Source of the DNA: Clostridium_F caseinilyticum | Lineage (GTDB): Bacteria; Bacillota; Clostridia; Clostridiales; Clostridiaceae | NCBI RefSeq assembly: GCF_046127645.1 | Contig: NZ_CP175919.1 | Length of the DNA: 64,000 nt | Strand: one strand, 5' to 3' | Part shown: positions 8,802 through 17,416 of the stretch, in pieces | Numbering within the stretch: the stretch's first letter is position 1 | Layout: each line of letters opens with the position of its first letter | The notes under the pieces: generated by a model | The model's input: only the letters and a program-made list of their open reading frames with translations | What the model was told of the DNA's origin: nothing | The model's database searches: none | Translations under genes and position numbers: made by a program

Positions 8802-9347
8802 CTAATCTTTAAATAAGTTATCCATCATAACTGCACTTATAGTTTTTCCATCTATTACTTCTCCAGATTTAATATACTCCTTTAACTTTTCAATATTGAC
8901 TTCCAATAAATCTATAAATTCATCTTCATCTTGTATTCCTTCCCTGCCTTTGTAAAGATTAGTTCCTCTATAAATATATATGTATTCATTTGTAAAACCT
9001 GGAGATGTAACTATTTTACCTAAGTACTCCATATTTCCTGCTTTATACCCAGTTTCTTCTTCTAATTCCCTTATAGCTGAATCTTTTATATCTTCTCCAT
9101 TTTCTATTTTACCTGCTGGTATTTCTAATATATGTTTATCTATAGCTTTCCTAAATTGATTTAATAAAAGTACTGTATTATTATCTTTATAAGCTAAGAT
9201 TGCTACTGCTCCTGGATGTTTTACAATTTCTCTAAAAGACTCTTTACCATTCGGTAATTTTACCTTTTGTTTCACAACATTTATTATTTTTCCTTTGTAT
9301 ATTTCTTGTTCATCTAATGTTTTTTCATAAAAATTCATATCAAACAC
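8802..9347 (-). CDS. nudF: NUDIX hydrolase, ADP-ribose pyrophosphatase
   Basis: Hydrolyses ADP-ribose to AMP and ribose 5-phosphate. A complete Nudix box GX5EX7REUXEEXGU is seen in GKIENGEDIKDSAIRELEEE followed by TGY (about residues 78-100). The upstream strand VKHPGAVAILAY and the downstream block YLGKIVTSPGFTNEYIYIY are typical of the ADPRase subgroup. At 181 aa it has the usual length. It sits in the conserved spoIIM neighbourhood. Confidence 0.9.
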   Translation of the reverse strand: MFDMNFYEKTLDEQEIYKGKIINVVKQKVKLPNGKESFREIVKHPGAVAILAYKDNNTVLLLNQFRKAIDKHILEIPAGKIENGEDIKDSAIRELEEETGYKAGNMEYLGKIVTSPGFTNEYIYIYRGTNLYKGREGIQDEDEFIDLLEVNIEKLKEYIKSGEVIDGKTISAVMMDNLFKD

Positions 9348-9570
9348 CTCTTTATATTTATTTTATTTATACTTATTTTAAATTTAATCTTATTGAAATT
9401 AATTATAATTTATTTTCTATAAAAAAACACCTTCTATATACTATATTTTTAAACAGTTTAACTTAAACATTACTATTATTATTTTGTGAAGTTGATTTTA
9501 TTGCATTTACTCATTTCTATTATTAACTATAAAACAATTTTTTACTAAGAGATTATTTATCTATCTAAGA

Positions 9571-9618
9571 ATACAAAAATAGAAGGGATTAATTTTAATA
9601 CCCCTTCTATTTTTGTAT
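9571..9618 (-). terminator. Intrinsic terminator after yjeM
   Basis: A 17-bp inverted repeat (9571-9587 with 9602-9618) with A/T tracts on both sides, directly after the transporter stop codon. Confidence 0.85.
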
Positions 9619-9628
9619 AAATTATAAT

Positions 9629-11152
9629 TTATATGTTTTTAGTTTTACTTTCTTTACTTTTAATAACATACTTTCTCTCATAAGAATTATACATCATTAT
9701 AGCAACTAAACTAAAAAATATAGGTCCCATAATTGAAACTACTGTATCAGATATATTACCTTTTGTAGCAGGCTCTATTATTGTAAAAAAGTTAGCGAAA
9801 GTTACTGTAAATGTAACTATAACTGTAGCAATAATTGTACTTCTTTTAGTTTTATAAATTTCGAAAGGTTTTTTTATGCTTTCATTTTTCTTAAAAGAAA
9901 TAAATGCACCAGATAAGAACATATAAGGTATAGTCATTGCAACATTAGTCATAAGGGTTAACTTTGCAAAGAATTTAGCTGCTGCATCTCCACCAAAAGA
10001 TACCAAGGCTATGAATACGACTACAATTATGCATTGTACACGCATTGCGTTTAAAGGCATACCATCTTTAATTTCAGCCATTTTTCCAGGCCATAATTTT
10101 TTTGGAGTCCCTTCTATAATTTGTTTTAATGGAGAATAAGATAGTGTGAAGAATGCTCCAGTTAAAGCTAAAAACATAGAAAGACCTACAAATCTTGAAA
10201 CCCATTGCCCTAATACTATGGATGATGCATCACCCATTCCAAAAGCTTGTCCTAATTGATATCCCAAATTATTCATTAAGGCATAGGTTATATTTCCCAT
10301 ATGTACCTTGTCAGAAGATAATGCTGCATCCCAATTAGTAACTACACCACATAAAAATAACCCTATGGAATATCCAACTGAAATAACAATAGCTGCTATA
10401 GTGATTCCTTTAGGGAAAGTTACTTCCGCATTTTCAGTTTGATCTACAAGTCCTCCAATAACTTCTATACCACCATATCCAAATATAGCAAAAACTATAA
10501 AAGCTAAAACAGACACTGGAGTTTGATATGCTGGATTTGGAGATTCTACAAAAACTTTAGCAGAAGTTATAGGTTCCAATGGATGTCCATTCGCTATAAA
10601 TACAATTATTGCACTAACTAATAAAACAATATTTAAAAGTGCAACTGCAGTTCCTCCTATAGATGTCATTTTCGTTATTTTTTCCATACCTTTAGACACA
10701 GTACATGTTACAAGTATAATCCAAATTATACCTAGTACACCTAAAACCTGAGTAGAATTTAGTCCTAAAACCCCCCAAGTTGAAGTGGTATCCTTACCAA
10801 AAATAGCATTTGATATTGTTACCCATTGTGAAGAACAAACACTGACCATCCAAATTATATAGGATGTATACCACATGAAAGTTCCAACAAAAGCATATTT
10901 AGGTCCTACAGATTTGTCCATCCAAGAGTAAATTCCACCCTTTTCATCTTTAAAAGCTGCTCCGTATTCTGCCATCATAAAGGCATAAGGTATAAAAAAT
11001 GTTAAACCAGATAAAATATACCAGGGAATAGAAGCATAACCCATTAAGTAAAAAGATCTAGGCATGTTGCCGAAACCAAATACAGAAGTAAATATCATTA
11101 GTATTAGCGATATTAGAGTTAATTTTTTAGTTTTTTGTGAATTTTCTGACAT
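9629..11152 (-). CDS. yjeM: APC-family amino-acid transporter, YjeM type
   Basis: An approximately 507-aa polytopic permease with 12 or so hydrophobic segments, of the glutamate/GABA antiporter branch of the APC superfamily. Near-identical blocks to enterobacterial YjeM are visible: LILMIFTSVFGFGNMP, GGIYSWM, FMWYTSYIIWMVS, FGYGGIEVIGGLVDQTEN, TGAFFTLSYSPLKQIIEGTP. The substrate is not established. I prefer the ATG at 11150-11152, 7 bases after GAGGTGG, over the one five codons upstream. Before phage entry this gene was the next one downstream of spo0A. Confidence 0.85.
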   Translation of the reverse strand: MSENSQKTKKLTLISLILMIFTSVFGFGNMPRSFYLMGYASIPWYILSGLTFFIPYAFMMAEYGAAFKDEKGGIYSWMDKSVGPKYAFVGTFMWYTSYIIWMVSVCSSQWVTISNAIFGKDTTSTWGVLGLNSTQVLGVLGIIWIILVTCTVSKGMEKITKMTSIGGTAVALLNIVLLVSAIIVFIANGHPLEPITSAKVFVESPNPAYQTPVSVLAFIVFAIFGYGGIEVIGGLVDQTENAEVTFPKGITIAAIVISVGYSIGLFLCGVVTNWDAALSSDKVHMGNITYALMNNLGYQLGQAFGMGDASSIVLGQWVSRFVGLSMFLALTGAFFTLSYSPLKQIIEGTPKKLWPGKMAEIKDGMPLNAMRVQCIIVVVFIALVSFGGDAAAKFFAKLTLMTNVAMTIPYMFLSGAFISFKKNESIKKPFEIYKTKRSTIIATVIVTFTVTFANFFTIIEPATKGNISDTVVSIMGPIFFSLVAIMMYNSYERKYVIKSKESKTKNI

Positions 11153-11167
11153 GTTTTTCCACCTCAT

Positions 11168-11802
11168 GATTCAAATTTATTTCTTACAATATCAATTATA
11201 ACCTATATACTTATAATTTCAATATTCTGTATTTTTTTCTATTTTATTGATGAACTATATTGTTTTATGACAATTAGTCAAAGAAAATTTCCAATTTATT
11301 CTTTATTGATAAAATTTTCTTAATTTTATAATTATTTTTCCAAAATAAGCCCTTAATTTTATTTATCTATGACATGTATAAAATTTTCTTATAGCAAGTT
11401 AATTGTTTATAGGAAACCCCAATAATATATTCACGATTATATTATAAAGTTTATAAATCAATATTTTATTATAATTACTTCTAAACTAAAATTTTTTATT
11501 ACAAAAAATATTAAGATTAGTTTACATACAAATAAAAGTTCTAATTAATGAGAACTTTTATTTGTATGTTATTATTTACTTTTATAGTTTTACTTTTTTA
11601 GTATTAATTAAGTAATTTAAAAATAAAAGTAATTTAAAATTACTTTTATAAATTATTATTTTTTAAATAAGATTTTTAATGCAAAAATATTATATTTTTT
11701 AATGCTAATAGACTTTCTTCATCTTTAGAAAGAAAGCCTATTAATATGCATATTACATTTTTTATAGAAAAGAAGAATTTAATTGTAATGTCTTAAATTT
11801 AT
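11168..11802. other. Gene-free host region upstream of yjeM: former downstream region of spo0A
   Basis: No credible ORF. It holds a perfect 19-bp inverted repeat (11524-11542 with 11551-11569), a weaker one near 11610-11650, and another pairing 11701-11719 with about 11730-11750, followed on the plus strand by a T run. These are terminator-like hairpins. Because the prophage lies inside spo0A, they formerly lay just downstream of spo0A, and one of them was probably its terminator. Confidence 0.6.
11524..11569. terminator. Perfect 19-bp inverted repeat, probable terminator
   Basis: Arms 11524-11542 and 11551-11569 match exactly, with an 8-base loop and T-rich flank. It could act on leftward or rightward transcripts. 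Confidence 0.6.
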
Positions 11803-11907
11803 TAACAAACCCTATTTTTTAATCTTAACTTATCAGCTACCATTGCAATAAATTCGGAATTAGTTGGTTTTCCTTTTCCATTATTTATAGTATATCCAAA
11901 TATGTTG
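11803..11907 (-). repeat. Left attachment site: duplicated spo0A 3' end (original host copy)
   Basis: Identical over 105 bp to 51692-51796, the last 34 codons of spo0A. Here the base before the repeat makes the stop TAA instead of TAG. Reading upstream in the Spo0A frame meets a stop at once in phage sequence, so this copy is an untranslated remnant of the host gene end. The exact crossover point within the 105 bp cannot be told. Confidence 0.93.
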
Positions 11908-12267
11908 AGATATTGATATTGCTAAGTTTAAACAGGTTTTTATTGAACTTTTTTATCATTATATCTGTAAATTTCATTAAATTATTTGCCTTATGTTTAT
12001 CGGCTTAAGTCAACTTATATTTATAGATATAATGATATACCTTTTTATATACTATTACAACCTTTTTATACAAAATAGACTTTGTGAAAATAACAATTTT
12101 CTTTTATGTGATATGCAATATAAATTTGTAAATTCAAGATATTTCAACACTTTATATTATTATGTTGTAATATACACAAAAAATAAAATAAGGTAAAGTA
12201 AATTAATACTCTACCTTATATAATTTAGTAAAAACTTTAAAGGTTAACCTTTTAGGATTTTTATCTA
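11908..12267. other. Left phage arm without a credible gene
   Basis: AT-rich sequence between the left attachment copy and the first phage gene. It contains the terminator of the next gene (12187-12219). A plus-strand open frame at 11993-12196 has no ribosome site and an unlikely composition. Integrase arm sites may lie here but none could be identified. Confidence 0.5.
12187..12219 (-). terminator. Intrinsic terminator at the left end of the prophage
   Basis: Imperfect 12-bp hairpin (12190-12201 with 12208-12219) followed on the minus strand by TTTTATTTTTT, about 50 bases past the stop of the DUF4352-like gene. Confidence 0.8.
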
Positions 12268-12879
12268 CTATTTAAATAAATCTAAATACAATTTTTCTTT
12301 TTTAGTTTCTGTATCAACTATACATATAGAAAAATTCTTATCTTTTACTTCTGTAGGTATTTCAAATACAATAGTTACCTCTGTTGGTACGTTAGGATTT
12401 AAGTCATCTGATATAAAACTAACATTTTGATGTAACATATTCTTATTATAACTATTTAACTCTATAGTAATATCTGAATTAGGATAATATAACTGTTTAC
12501 TTTTCGTGTCAACTAACGTAAATAAGTTTTTATCTCCTGCTTGTGCTGGTATATTACCTTTATTAGTCATTTGTAATTTAACTGTGCAGTAATTTTTATC
12601 AGTTTTGTGTATTTCACTTTCTAAATCGCCAGTCTTGATTTGTTTATTATTTTTAACTTCTAAGACTTTATAAGAAAAAGAATTGTTTATACCTTCTTCT
12701 CCAAGTTTTTTAAAAGTTTTATTACCCTCATCTTTCTTTTCTTGTTTTACTTCTTCTTTTGCATTGGTTTCTTGGCTTATATTCTTATTAACTCTATTAA
12801 TTGCTGTAGCATCGCCTATAAAATAACCTGCAATAAATATAATAAGTCCACCTATTATTAATTTAAAATTCTTTTTCAT
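12268..12879 (-). CDS. Membrane-anchored DUF4352-like exported protein
   Basis: 203 aa with an N-terminal membrane anchor (about residues 7-24, no lipobox cysteine), a lysine/glutamate-rich linker (to about 60) and a beta-rich extracellular domain of the DUF4352 type, with the pattern NYCTVKLQMTNKGNIPAQAG, LVDTKSKQLYYPNSD and VPTEVTIVFEIP. Such immunoglobulin-like domains are common in exported proteins of Firmicutes and their phages, with no agreed function. It lies after the lysis genes at the phage edge and has its own terminator, so it is a candidate gene expressed by the lysogen. Confidence 0.6.
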   Translation of the reverse strand: MKKNFKLIIGGLIIFIAGYFIGDATAINRVNKNISQETNAKEEVKQEKKDEGNKTFKKLGEEGINNSFSYKVLEVKNNKQIKTGDLESEIHKTDKNYCTVKLQMTNKGNIPAQAGDKNLFTLVDTKSKQLYYPNSDITIELNSYNKNMLHQNVSFISDDLNPNVPTEVTIVFEIPTEVKDKNFSICIVDTETKKEKLYLDLFK

Positions 12880-13006
12880 GTCCTTAATCCCCCTCTTGTT
12901 AATATAGTTTAATTATAACAAAAATGTAATTTTTGTAAATAAAATATCAAACTTTGGATATATTAAGAACAAAACAATTTACAAAATACCATTCAAAAAA
13001 TAAAAC

Positions 13007-13762
13007 TTAATATCTTATATATTTAGCATATACATAACCACCATTTGGAGGATAATATATATGCATCCAATCTCCTTCCCTACGATATAATCTAACTGTT
13101 GTACCGTTAACTAATGTTCCTAATATTTTAGAACTTGTAGACTTGTCTGCTCTAACATTTACACCACTCGGAGTATTTATTGTACCTGTTTTACCATCTA
13201 AATTAACCCAACTATTATCATTTGTAGATGGTTCCCTTGGTATAGTTACTGTAGTACCTACTAATCCTCTAACTATTGCATTAGCCATATTTTCAGCATT
13301 ATATATGTTTATATCTCCAGCATTATCACAAAAACAACATTCTATTAGCATTGCTTTAGCTTTAGTATGCTTTAATACATAAAGACTAGAACCATCTTTT
13401 AAACCTCTATTTGTATAACCTAAAGCACAAATATTATTTAAAACTTTTCTAGCTTCTAATAATTCTTTTCCCCCATAAGTGAATACTTCAGTTCCATAAG
13501 CATTACCATTAAAAGCATTAAAATGGATAGATACATATAAATCTACATTGTTATTATTAGCTGTATTAGTTCTATAACTTAAACTATCATTTAAATTACT
13601 GCAACTATCCTTATAACACTTAATAACTGTATGTCCTAATGCTTGTAATTTACTTATTACTTTTATTCCTACTTCTCTAGTTAGATTACTTTCTGCTTTT
13701 ATTCCTGCTGCTCCATAATCAGCACCAGACATTGTATGTCCACAATCTATTCCTATCTTCAT
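13007..13762 (-). CDS. Phage endolysin: N-acetylmuramoyl-L-alanine amidase (Amidase_3) with SH3 domain
   Basis: Cuts the bond between N-acetylmuramic acid and L-alanine to release virions. The zinc ligands of the Amidase_3 fold are visible: His9 (DCGHT), Glu24 (IKAESNL) and His80 (VSIHFNA), with catalytic Glu141 (LIECCFCDN). A linker near 175-190 leads to a C-terminal bacterial SH3 wall-binding domain (GVNVRADKSTSSKILGTL, DWMHIYYP). There is no signal peptide, so it depends on the holin encoded just upstream, whose stop codon overlaps this start. Confidence 0.93.
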   Translation of the reverse strand: MKIGIDCGHTMSGADYGAAGIKAESNLTREVGIKVISKLQALGHTVIKCYKDSCSNLNDSLSYRTNTANNNNVDLYVSIHFNAFNGNAYGTEVFTYGGKELLEARKVLNNICALGYTNRGLKDGSSLYVLKHTKAKAMLIECCFCDNAGDINIYNAENMANAIVRGLVGTTVTIPREPSTNDNSWVNLDGKTGTINTPSGVNVRADKSTSSKILGTLVNGTTVRLYRREGDWMHIYYPPNGGYVYAKYIRY

Positions 13763-13935
13763 TAATTAATTACTTCCTTCCTATCCTTACTAAAATAAAA
13801 TGCTATAACCATAGTATAAATAGTTATAAACTCTGTATTTAGAGTATTTTTAATTGCTAATATAGCAAAGACAATAGTCATTATTACAGCTATTAACCAT
13901 CTGGCACTTGTCATTTTTCTTAATGCTCTATCCAT
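13762..13935 (-). CDS. Small holin-like membrane protein, 57 aa
   Basis: A short gene: ATG at 13933-13935 with a strong GGAGGGATAGT ribosome site, ending in a TAA that overlaps the endolysin ATG by one base. The product has two hydrophobic segments (about residues 13-29 and 37-49) separated by a short polar loop (KNTLNTEF), and a charged C terminus (SKDRKEVIN). Size, topology and tight coupling to the endolysin indicate a holin or lysis-timing protein. Confidence 0.75.
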   Translation of the reverse strand: MDRALRKMTSARWLIAVIMTIVFAILAIKNTLNTEFITIYTMVIAFYFSKDRKEVIN

Positions 13936-13936
13936 A

Positions 13937-14161
13937 CTATCCCTCCAATTTATTCTCTATTTTATCCACACTTCTTTTAACATCTTCAAGCACATCAAAT
14001 TTTCTAGCTAAATCACCTATAACTTCTTGGTTTTTATCAATTGTACTTTGCATTTTTTCTTCTCTTTCTTTTGAAGTTTTAAGTACAAAATATAATAAGT
14101 AACAAAACAACACTGCAAAAGCTCCTTGACTTATCATATATTTCATCATTTCTTGCTCCAT
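13937..14161 (-). CDS. BhlA/UviB-family holin-like protein
   Basis: About 74 aa: a single N-terminal membrane helix (ISQGAFAVLFCYLLYFVL) followed by a charged coiled-coil tail (KTSKEREEKMQSTIDKNQ ...). This is the pattern of BhlA/UviB proteins found in phage and bacteriocin lysis cassettes of Firmicutes. The ATG at 14159-14161 is preferred, with an AAGGATG ribosome site 10 bases upstream; a GTG three codons earlier is possible. It is the first gene of the three-gene lysis cassette. Confidence 0.8.
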   Translation of the reverse strand: MEQEMMKYMISQGAFAVLFCYLLYFVLKTSKEREEKMQSTIDKNQEVIGDLARKFDVLEDVKRSVDKIENKLEG

Positions 14162-14317
14162 AAAATACACATCCTTTATTTATTATTTTTTGGTTTACTT
14201 TAATCTTAAATACCGTTTATATAAAAAAGAGGAATATAAAAACTAAATTTTATATTTCTCTTCTGTTATTTATTTTTTAATTAAAATTATTAAATCTTTC
14301 TTTATTTTTATAATAAT

Positions 14318-14346
14318 AAAAGAACCTGTATTAAACAAGTTCTTTT
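14318..14346 (-). terminator. Terminator overlapping the end of the 219-aa membrane protein gene
   Basis: Inverted repeat AAAAGAAC/GTTCTTTT (14318-14325 with 14339-14346) that includes the stop codon region. A second hairpin lies at 14229-14260, between this gene and the lysis cassette. Confidence 0.65.
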
Positions 14347-15004
14347 AATTTATAAATTGCTTTATTTTTTTATTTACTATTTCACGTTCAATATCATTTA
14401 TTACCTTATTTAACCCTTTATCTATAGTAGGATAAAAAAATGAGAAACTCAGCATTTTAAGAATTGCTAATATAAATATAACAATTAATATAAATATAAA
14501 TATTGAAGCAATTCCAAGCACTAAAAGGCTGTAGTCATTTTTATTTTTACTTAGATTATATCTAAGCGCTTCTGGCAATTCTGTAGCTGCCAACATTACA
14601 ACACCTGCTAGTACACTATATTTAAGATTCTCTACTCCTGAATAATTATTTTCTAACTTATAAGCCCTACTTAAATATTCTTCTATACTATGGCTATTGT
14701 TGGGATTATCATAATAATATTTTATTTCATTTACAGTTATTTTAATATCATTCTTTTTATTATCCTTTATTATTTTATCTATATTATACATAATTTTATA
14801 TTGTTGTCCATATATTAATTTTCTTATATAATTTCTTACAAACTCATGATTATAAGCGTATGCCAACGAAAAAAAGATTAATCCCATAATCGTAATTATA
14901 TTACTCACAGAATAATGTTTTAAATTTATAAAGCATATTATTAATAAAATGTTCGATATTAATATAATTATATCTATATTTTGAATTTCTTTAAGTCTTT
15001 TCAT
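14345..15004 (-). CDS. Unknown four-helix membrane protein, 219 aa
   Basis: I do not recognise this family. Two N-terminal membrane helices (about 12-28 and 35-51) and two C-terminal ones (about 128-145 and 160-186) flank a soluble, charged region (60-125) with basic and aromatic residues. The gene lies outside the structural modules, between the HEPN-motif gene and the lysis cassette, with its own terminators. It is therefore probably expressed independently; superinfection exclusion or a defence partner is possible but unproven. Confidence 0.6.
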   Translation of the reverse strand: MKRLKEIQNIDIIILISNILLIICFINLKHYSVSNIITIMGLIFFSLAYAYNHEFVRNYIRKLIYGQQYKIMYNIDKIIKDNKKNDIKITVNEIKYYYDNPNNSHSIEEYLSRAYKLENNYSGVENLKYSVLAGVVMLAATELPEALRYNLSKNKNDYSLLVLGIASIFIFILIVIFILAILKMLSFSFFYPTIDKGLNKVINDIEREIVNKKIKQFIN

Positions 15005-15189
15005 ATAAGTACTCCTTTTGTAATATCATTTTCATCTATAAAATTCAATATTTGTATTATAATTCTCAATTTTAGTATCTGTCCTCGATTGGGTTTATTC
15101 TATTCTATCAATTCTTTTTCCTCTATCCTTTTCTTCCCAAACTTTTAATTCCACACTACACCTCTAAAATTATAATAAAAAAGAATTTA

Positions 15190-16020
15190 CTAACTAGTAG
15201 GCTCTTTTACTTTTATTACTTCTTTCATAATATCTAGTCTCATTAATTCCGATATCATTAAATCTAAATTATTAATTAATTTTTCTATAATTATTATCAG
15301 TTGATTAAAATTATATTCAGGCTTAAATTTTACGCTATATTTATGTCCTTGATTTACTTGAAACATTTTTTTATCTTTATTTGTTAATTCTTTTCGATGA
15401 GTATTGACTAATATTTCATCAATTCCGATTAAATACCTATGAATTGCTTTATTCCTATATGGCTTTAAAACTTCTTTTTCTTCATCAGTTATGTTTAAAT
15501 AAGCATATTGTATTAATGTATTAATTTTTCTAATATCATTGTTAGTTAACCATCCTAAATAACCATTCTTTATGTATTTTGATAATTCATGCTTTATTTT
15601 TTTAAAATTTACTAAATATATTTTTGTAATTAATTGCTGTTTAGATAATTCATTTATCATTACTGCTATATAATCCAAGATAGAGAAAAATTGTGGAATA
15701 AGATTTCTACAATAATAATTTTTTATCTCATACTTCCAATAGCCACTCCATTCTTGTCCTTCTTTTAAAAGTTCTTTTTCAATTAAATTAGCTGAAACAG
15801 AGTAGTAATAAGATTTAATCATTTCCTTAAATGCATTTTTAATAGAATTAATATATCCTTGACATATTAATGTTCTTGGATTATTAATAAATCCATCCAA
15901 GACTTCATATTTATATATTTTATAATCAGCTTCTAACATCAAAATATTGTATTCTCTAAACCATTTTATTAAATATGGTTGTATAAATTCTAAATGTTCA
16001 TCTAATAATTTATAATCCAT
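15190..16020 (-). CDS. HEPN-motif protein (Cthe_2314-like), candidate RNase
   Basis: 276 aa, largely helical. Near residues 187-203 it has PYRNKAIHRYLIGIDEI, which contains the HEPN signature R-x4-H (Arg189, His194), the catalytic pair of many HEPN ribonucleases in toxin-antitoxin and abortive-infection systems. The context resembles the Cthe_2314 HEPN family as I know it. No antitoxin is obvious; the neighbouring 219-aa membrane protein is separated by 185 bases. It stands alone among phage accessory genes with a CCCTCC-complement ribosome site. Function as a defence toxin is inference from motif and place. Confidence 0.6.
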   Translation of the reverse strand: MDYKLLDEHLEFIQPYLIKWFREYNILMLEADYKIYKYEVLDGFINNPRTLICQGYINSIKNAFKEMIKSYYYSVSANLIEKELLKEGQEWSGYWKYEIKNYYCRNLIPQFFSILDYIAVMINELSKQQLITKIYLVNFKKIKHELSKYIKNGYLGWLTNNDIRKINTLIQYAYLNITDEEKEVLKPYRNKAIHRYLIGIDEILVNTHRKELTNKDKKMFQVNQGHKYSVKFKPEYNFNQLIIIIEKLINNLDLMISELMRLDIMKEVIKVKEPTS

Positions 16021-16162
16021 AATTATCCCTCCCCACTATATATTCTACCATAGTAGAGACAAGTAAAATATTTATGCGAATATATTTACTTATTTTATAC
16101 CCTTTATAAAAAATAAAAAGAGCATTTCTGCTCTTGATATAAAACAATATGTAAAGAATAAA

Positions 16163-16411
16163 TTACATATCATCTAAAGTAATTATATTGTTTGAATTAG
16201 ACATGGATTCTCTAATTACTGTATCAATTGATTCTTCACCAAGTAATGCCATTGCTTCTACTTTTGTAGCATTTCTATTTTCTTCTTTTATTCTACATTT
16301 AACACATAAAGTATGCCCTTTATAAGCATCATTAAATAAACTTTTTTCAACTGCTATTTCTCTAAGACATTTTTTACATTTAAACCAATTTTCCATTTTT
16401 TTATTACACAT
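16163..16411 (-). CDS. Small zinc-ribbon protein
   Basis: About 82 aa with cysteine pairs CKKC and CVKC plus an N-terminal Cys, spaced like a zinc ribbon, then an acidic, serine-rich C-terminal half (SIDTVIRESMSNSNN). I choose the ATG at 16409-16411, because GGGGGTG lies about 7 bases upstream; an ATG five codons earlier has no ribosome site. A good -10 (TATAAT) lies upstream near 16450. Function is unknown; regulatory or adaptor roles are typical of such phage proteins. Confidence 0.6.
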   Translation of the reverse strand: MCNKKMENWFKCKKCLREIAVEKSLFNDAYKGHTLCVKCRIKEENRNATKVEAMALLGEESIDTVIRESMSNSNNIITLDDM

Positions 16412-16727
16412 ATAACACACCCCCATTTATATTAATATTTATTAATTATATTATACCAAATCTTTCATTTACTTTTTCTTATAGTTTCCATATATAATCC
16501 CCCTCTGGGAAATTATACAATACATACTATAAATTATAAATACACACTAATAGATATAAATGTACATAATTATTATCTATTACGTCTTATTGTTAATATT
16601 TTGCTAGTTATCATTATTTGTAAATATTTTTAATTATTTGTAAATAAAAAGGAATTTGTAAACTAATATAGAATTTGTATATATAAACATATAATAAAAT
16701 AATTTCAAAGCAGAGGAGAGAAAACAC
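16412..16727. promoter_or_regulatory. Divergent intergenic region with candidate promoters
   Basis: Separates the leftward zinc-ribbon gene from the rightward secreted-protein gene. On the plus strand three copies of a WATTTGTA-type word occur near 16615-16680, followed by TATAAT-like sequence about 16690-16695 and the GGAGAG ribosome site at 16713-16718. No ORF is supported. Confidence 0.4.
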
Positions 16728-17135
16728 ATGAATAACAAAACTAAATTTTTAGTACCAGCACTAGCTGGTATAGTATTAAGTTCTGGACTGTCTTTATCAA
16801 ATGTACAAGCTAAAGATGTGACTGCTAATGCTAAATCAAGCACTTTAACTGTTGGAGTCACTTCTATGTCAACATCTTATCAGACATATTATTCTTTTGG
16901 AAATGCTGATACCAATAATATGGCTGTATATCTTAGAATTCCAGGTGTAACAGCTAGTTCATTCCAAGGGTGGCTAATAAATGAAGAAGGCATACCTGCA
17001 TCTGTTGCTGTAAATGTTGCCCCATATTTATATAGCCTTGGTGGTGACTATATTGACTCCTTAAATAGAGGACGTGGAATAACAGTACTAAAATCCACTA
17101 CTTCTCCTGTAACTTATAAAGTAATTTCTGCATAA
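16728..17135 (+). CDS. Small secreted protein of unknown function, 135 aa
   Basis: Rightward, against the surrounding phage genes, with its own promoter region, a GGAGAG ribosome site and a terminator: a typical cargo (moron) unit. The N terminus is a classical signal peptide (NNKTKFLVPALAGIVLSS) with cleavage expected after SNVQA (about residue 28). The mature part of about 107 aa is rich in Ser, Thr, Tyr and Gly and contains SFQGWLINEEGIPASVAV and YLYSLGGDYIDSLNRGRGI. No cysteines and no known domain. A bacteriocin-like or surface role is possible but there is no supporting motif. Confidence 0.7.
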   Translation: MNNKTKFLVPALAGIVLSSGLSLSNVQAKDVTANAKSSTLTVGVTSMSTSYQTYYSFGNADTNNMAVYLRIPGVTASSFQGWLINEEGIPASVAVNVAPYLYSLGGDYIDSLNRGRGITVLKSTTSPVTYKVISA

Positions 17136-17142
17136 TAATATG

Positions 17143-17192
17143 AGCAATTTTATTTCTAAAAAGTTAAGAGATAAAATTGCTCCTGTTTTATT
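17143..17192 (+). terminator. Terminator of the secreted-protein gene
   Basis: Perfect 12-bp arms (17143-17154 with 17171-17182) followed by CTGTTTTATT, just after the stop codon. Confidence 0.8.
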
Positions 17193-17232
17193 AGAAAGCT
17201 TCTTTATTTGTTATTCTTAATATCTCTTTTAT

Positions 17233-17415
17233 CTATTGTGTAACTTCTTCTACACCTGTAACATCTGCTGTATTGGTTATTATATAATCTTCTACAGCTT
17301 TTCTATACTCTTCATTAGTTACATCATCAAGTTGAAAAGGTCTTTTCCTTAAAGGATTTTCCCCTTTATTTATTATTCTTTCAGCTATTATTCTTACTAC
17401 TATTTCATTAATCAT
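17233..17415 (-). CDS. Small phage protein, 60 aa, after the tail-fibre genes
   Basis: Short protein (INEIVVRIIAERIINKGENP ... EYRKAVEDYII) of a kind often found at the end of clostridial phage tail modules. GGAGGT ribosome site, one base from the preceding gene, so in the same operon. Function unknown. Confidence 0.65.
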   Translation of the reverse strand: MINEIVVRIIAERIINKGENPLRKRPFQLDDVTNEEYRKAVEDYIITNTADVTGVEEVTQ

Positions 17416-17416
17416 A

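Noticed and set aside
11803..11907. tRNA gene as the phage attachment site
   Set aside because: The duplicated sequence translates as the Spo0A C terminus without a cloverleaf, so the target is a protein gene.
11993..12196. 67-codon plus-strand open frame at the left phage end
   Set aside because: No ribosome site, composition dominated by Ile/Tyr/Phe as expected from random AT-rich sequence, and it runs against the phage operons into a terminator.
15095..15154. 19-codon minus-strand ORF (GTG start) between the HEPN and membrane protein genes
   Set aside because: GAGGTG is present but only 4 bases from the start, and nothing supports it being translated; possibly a remnant.
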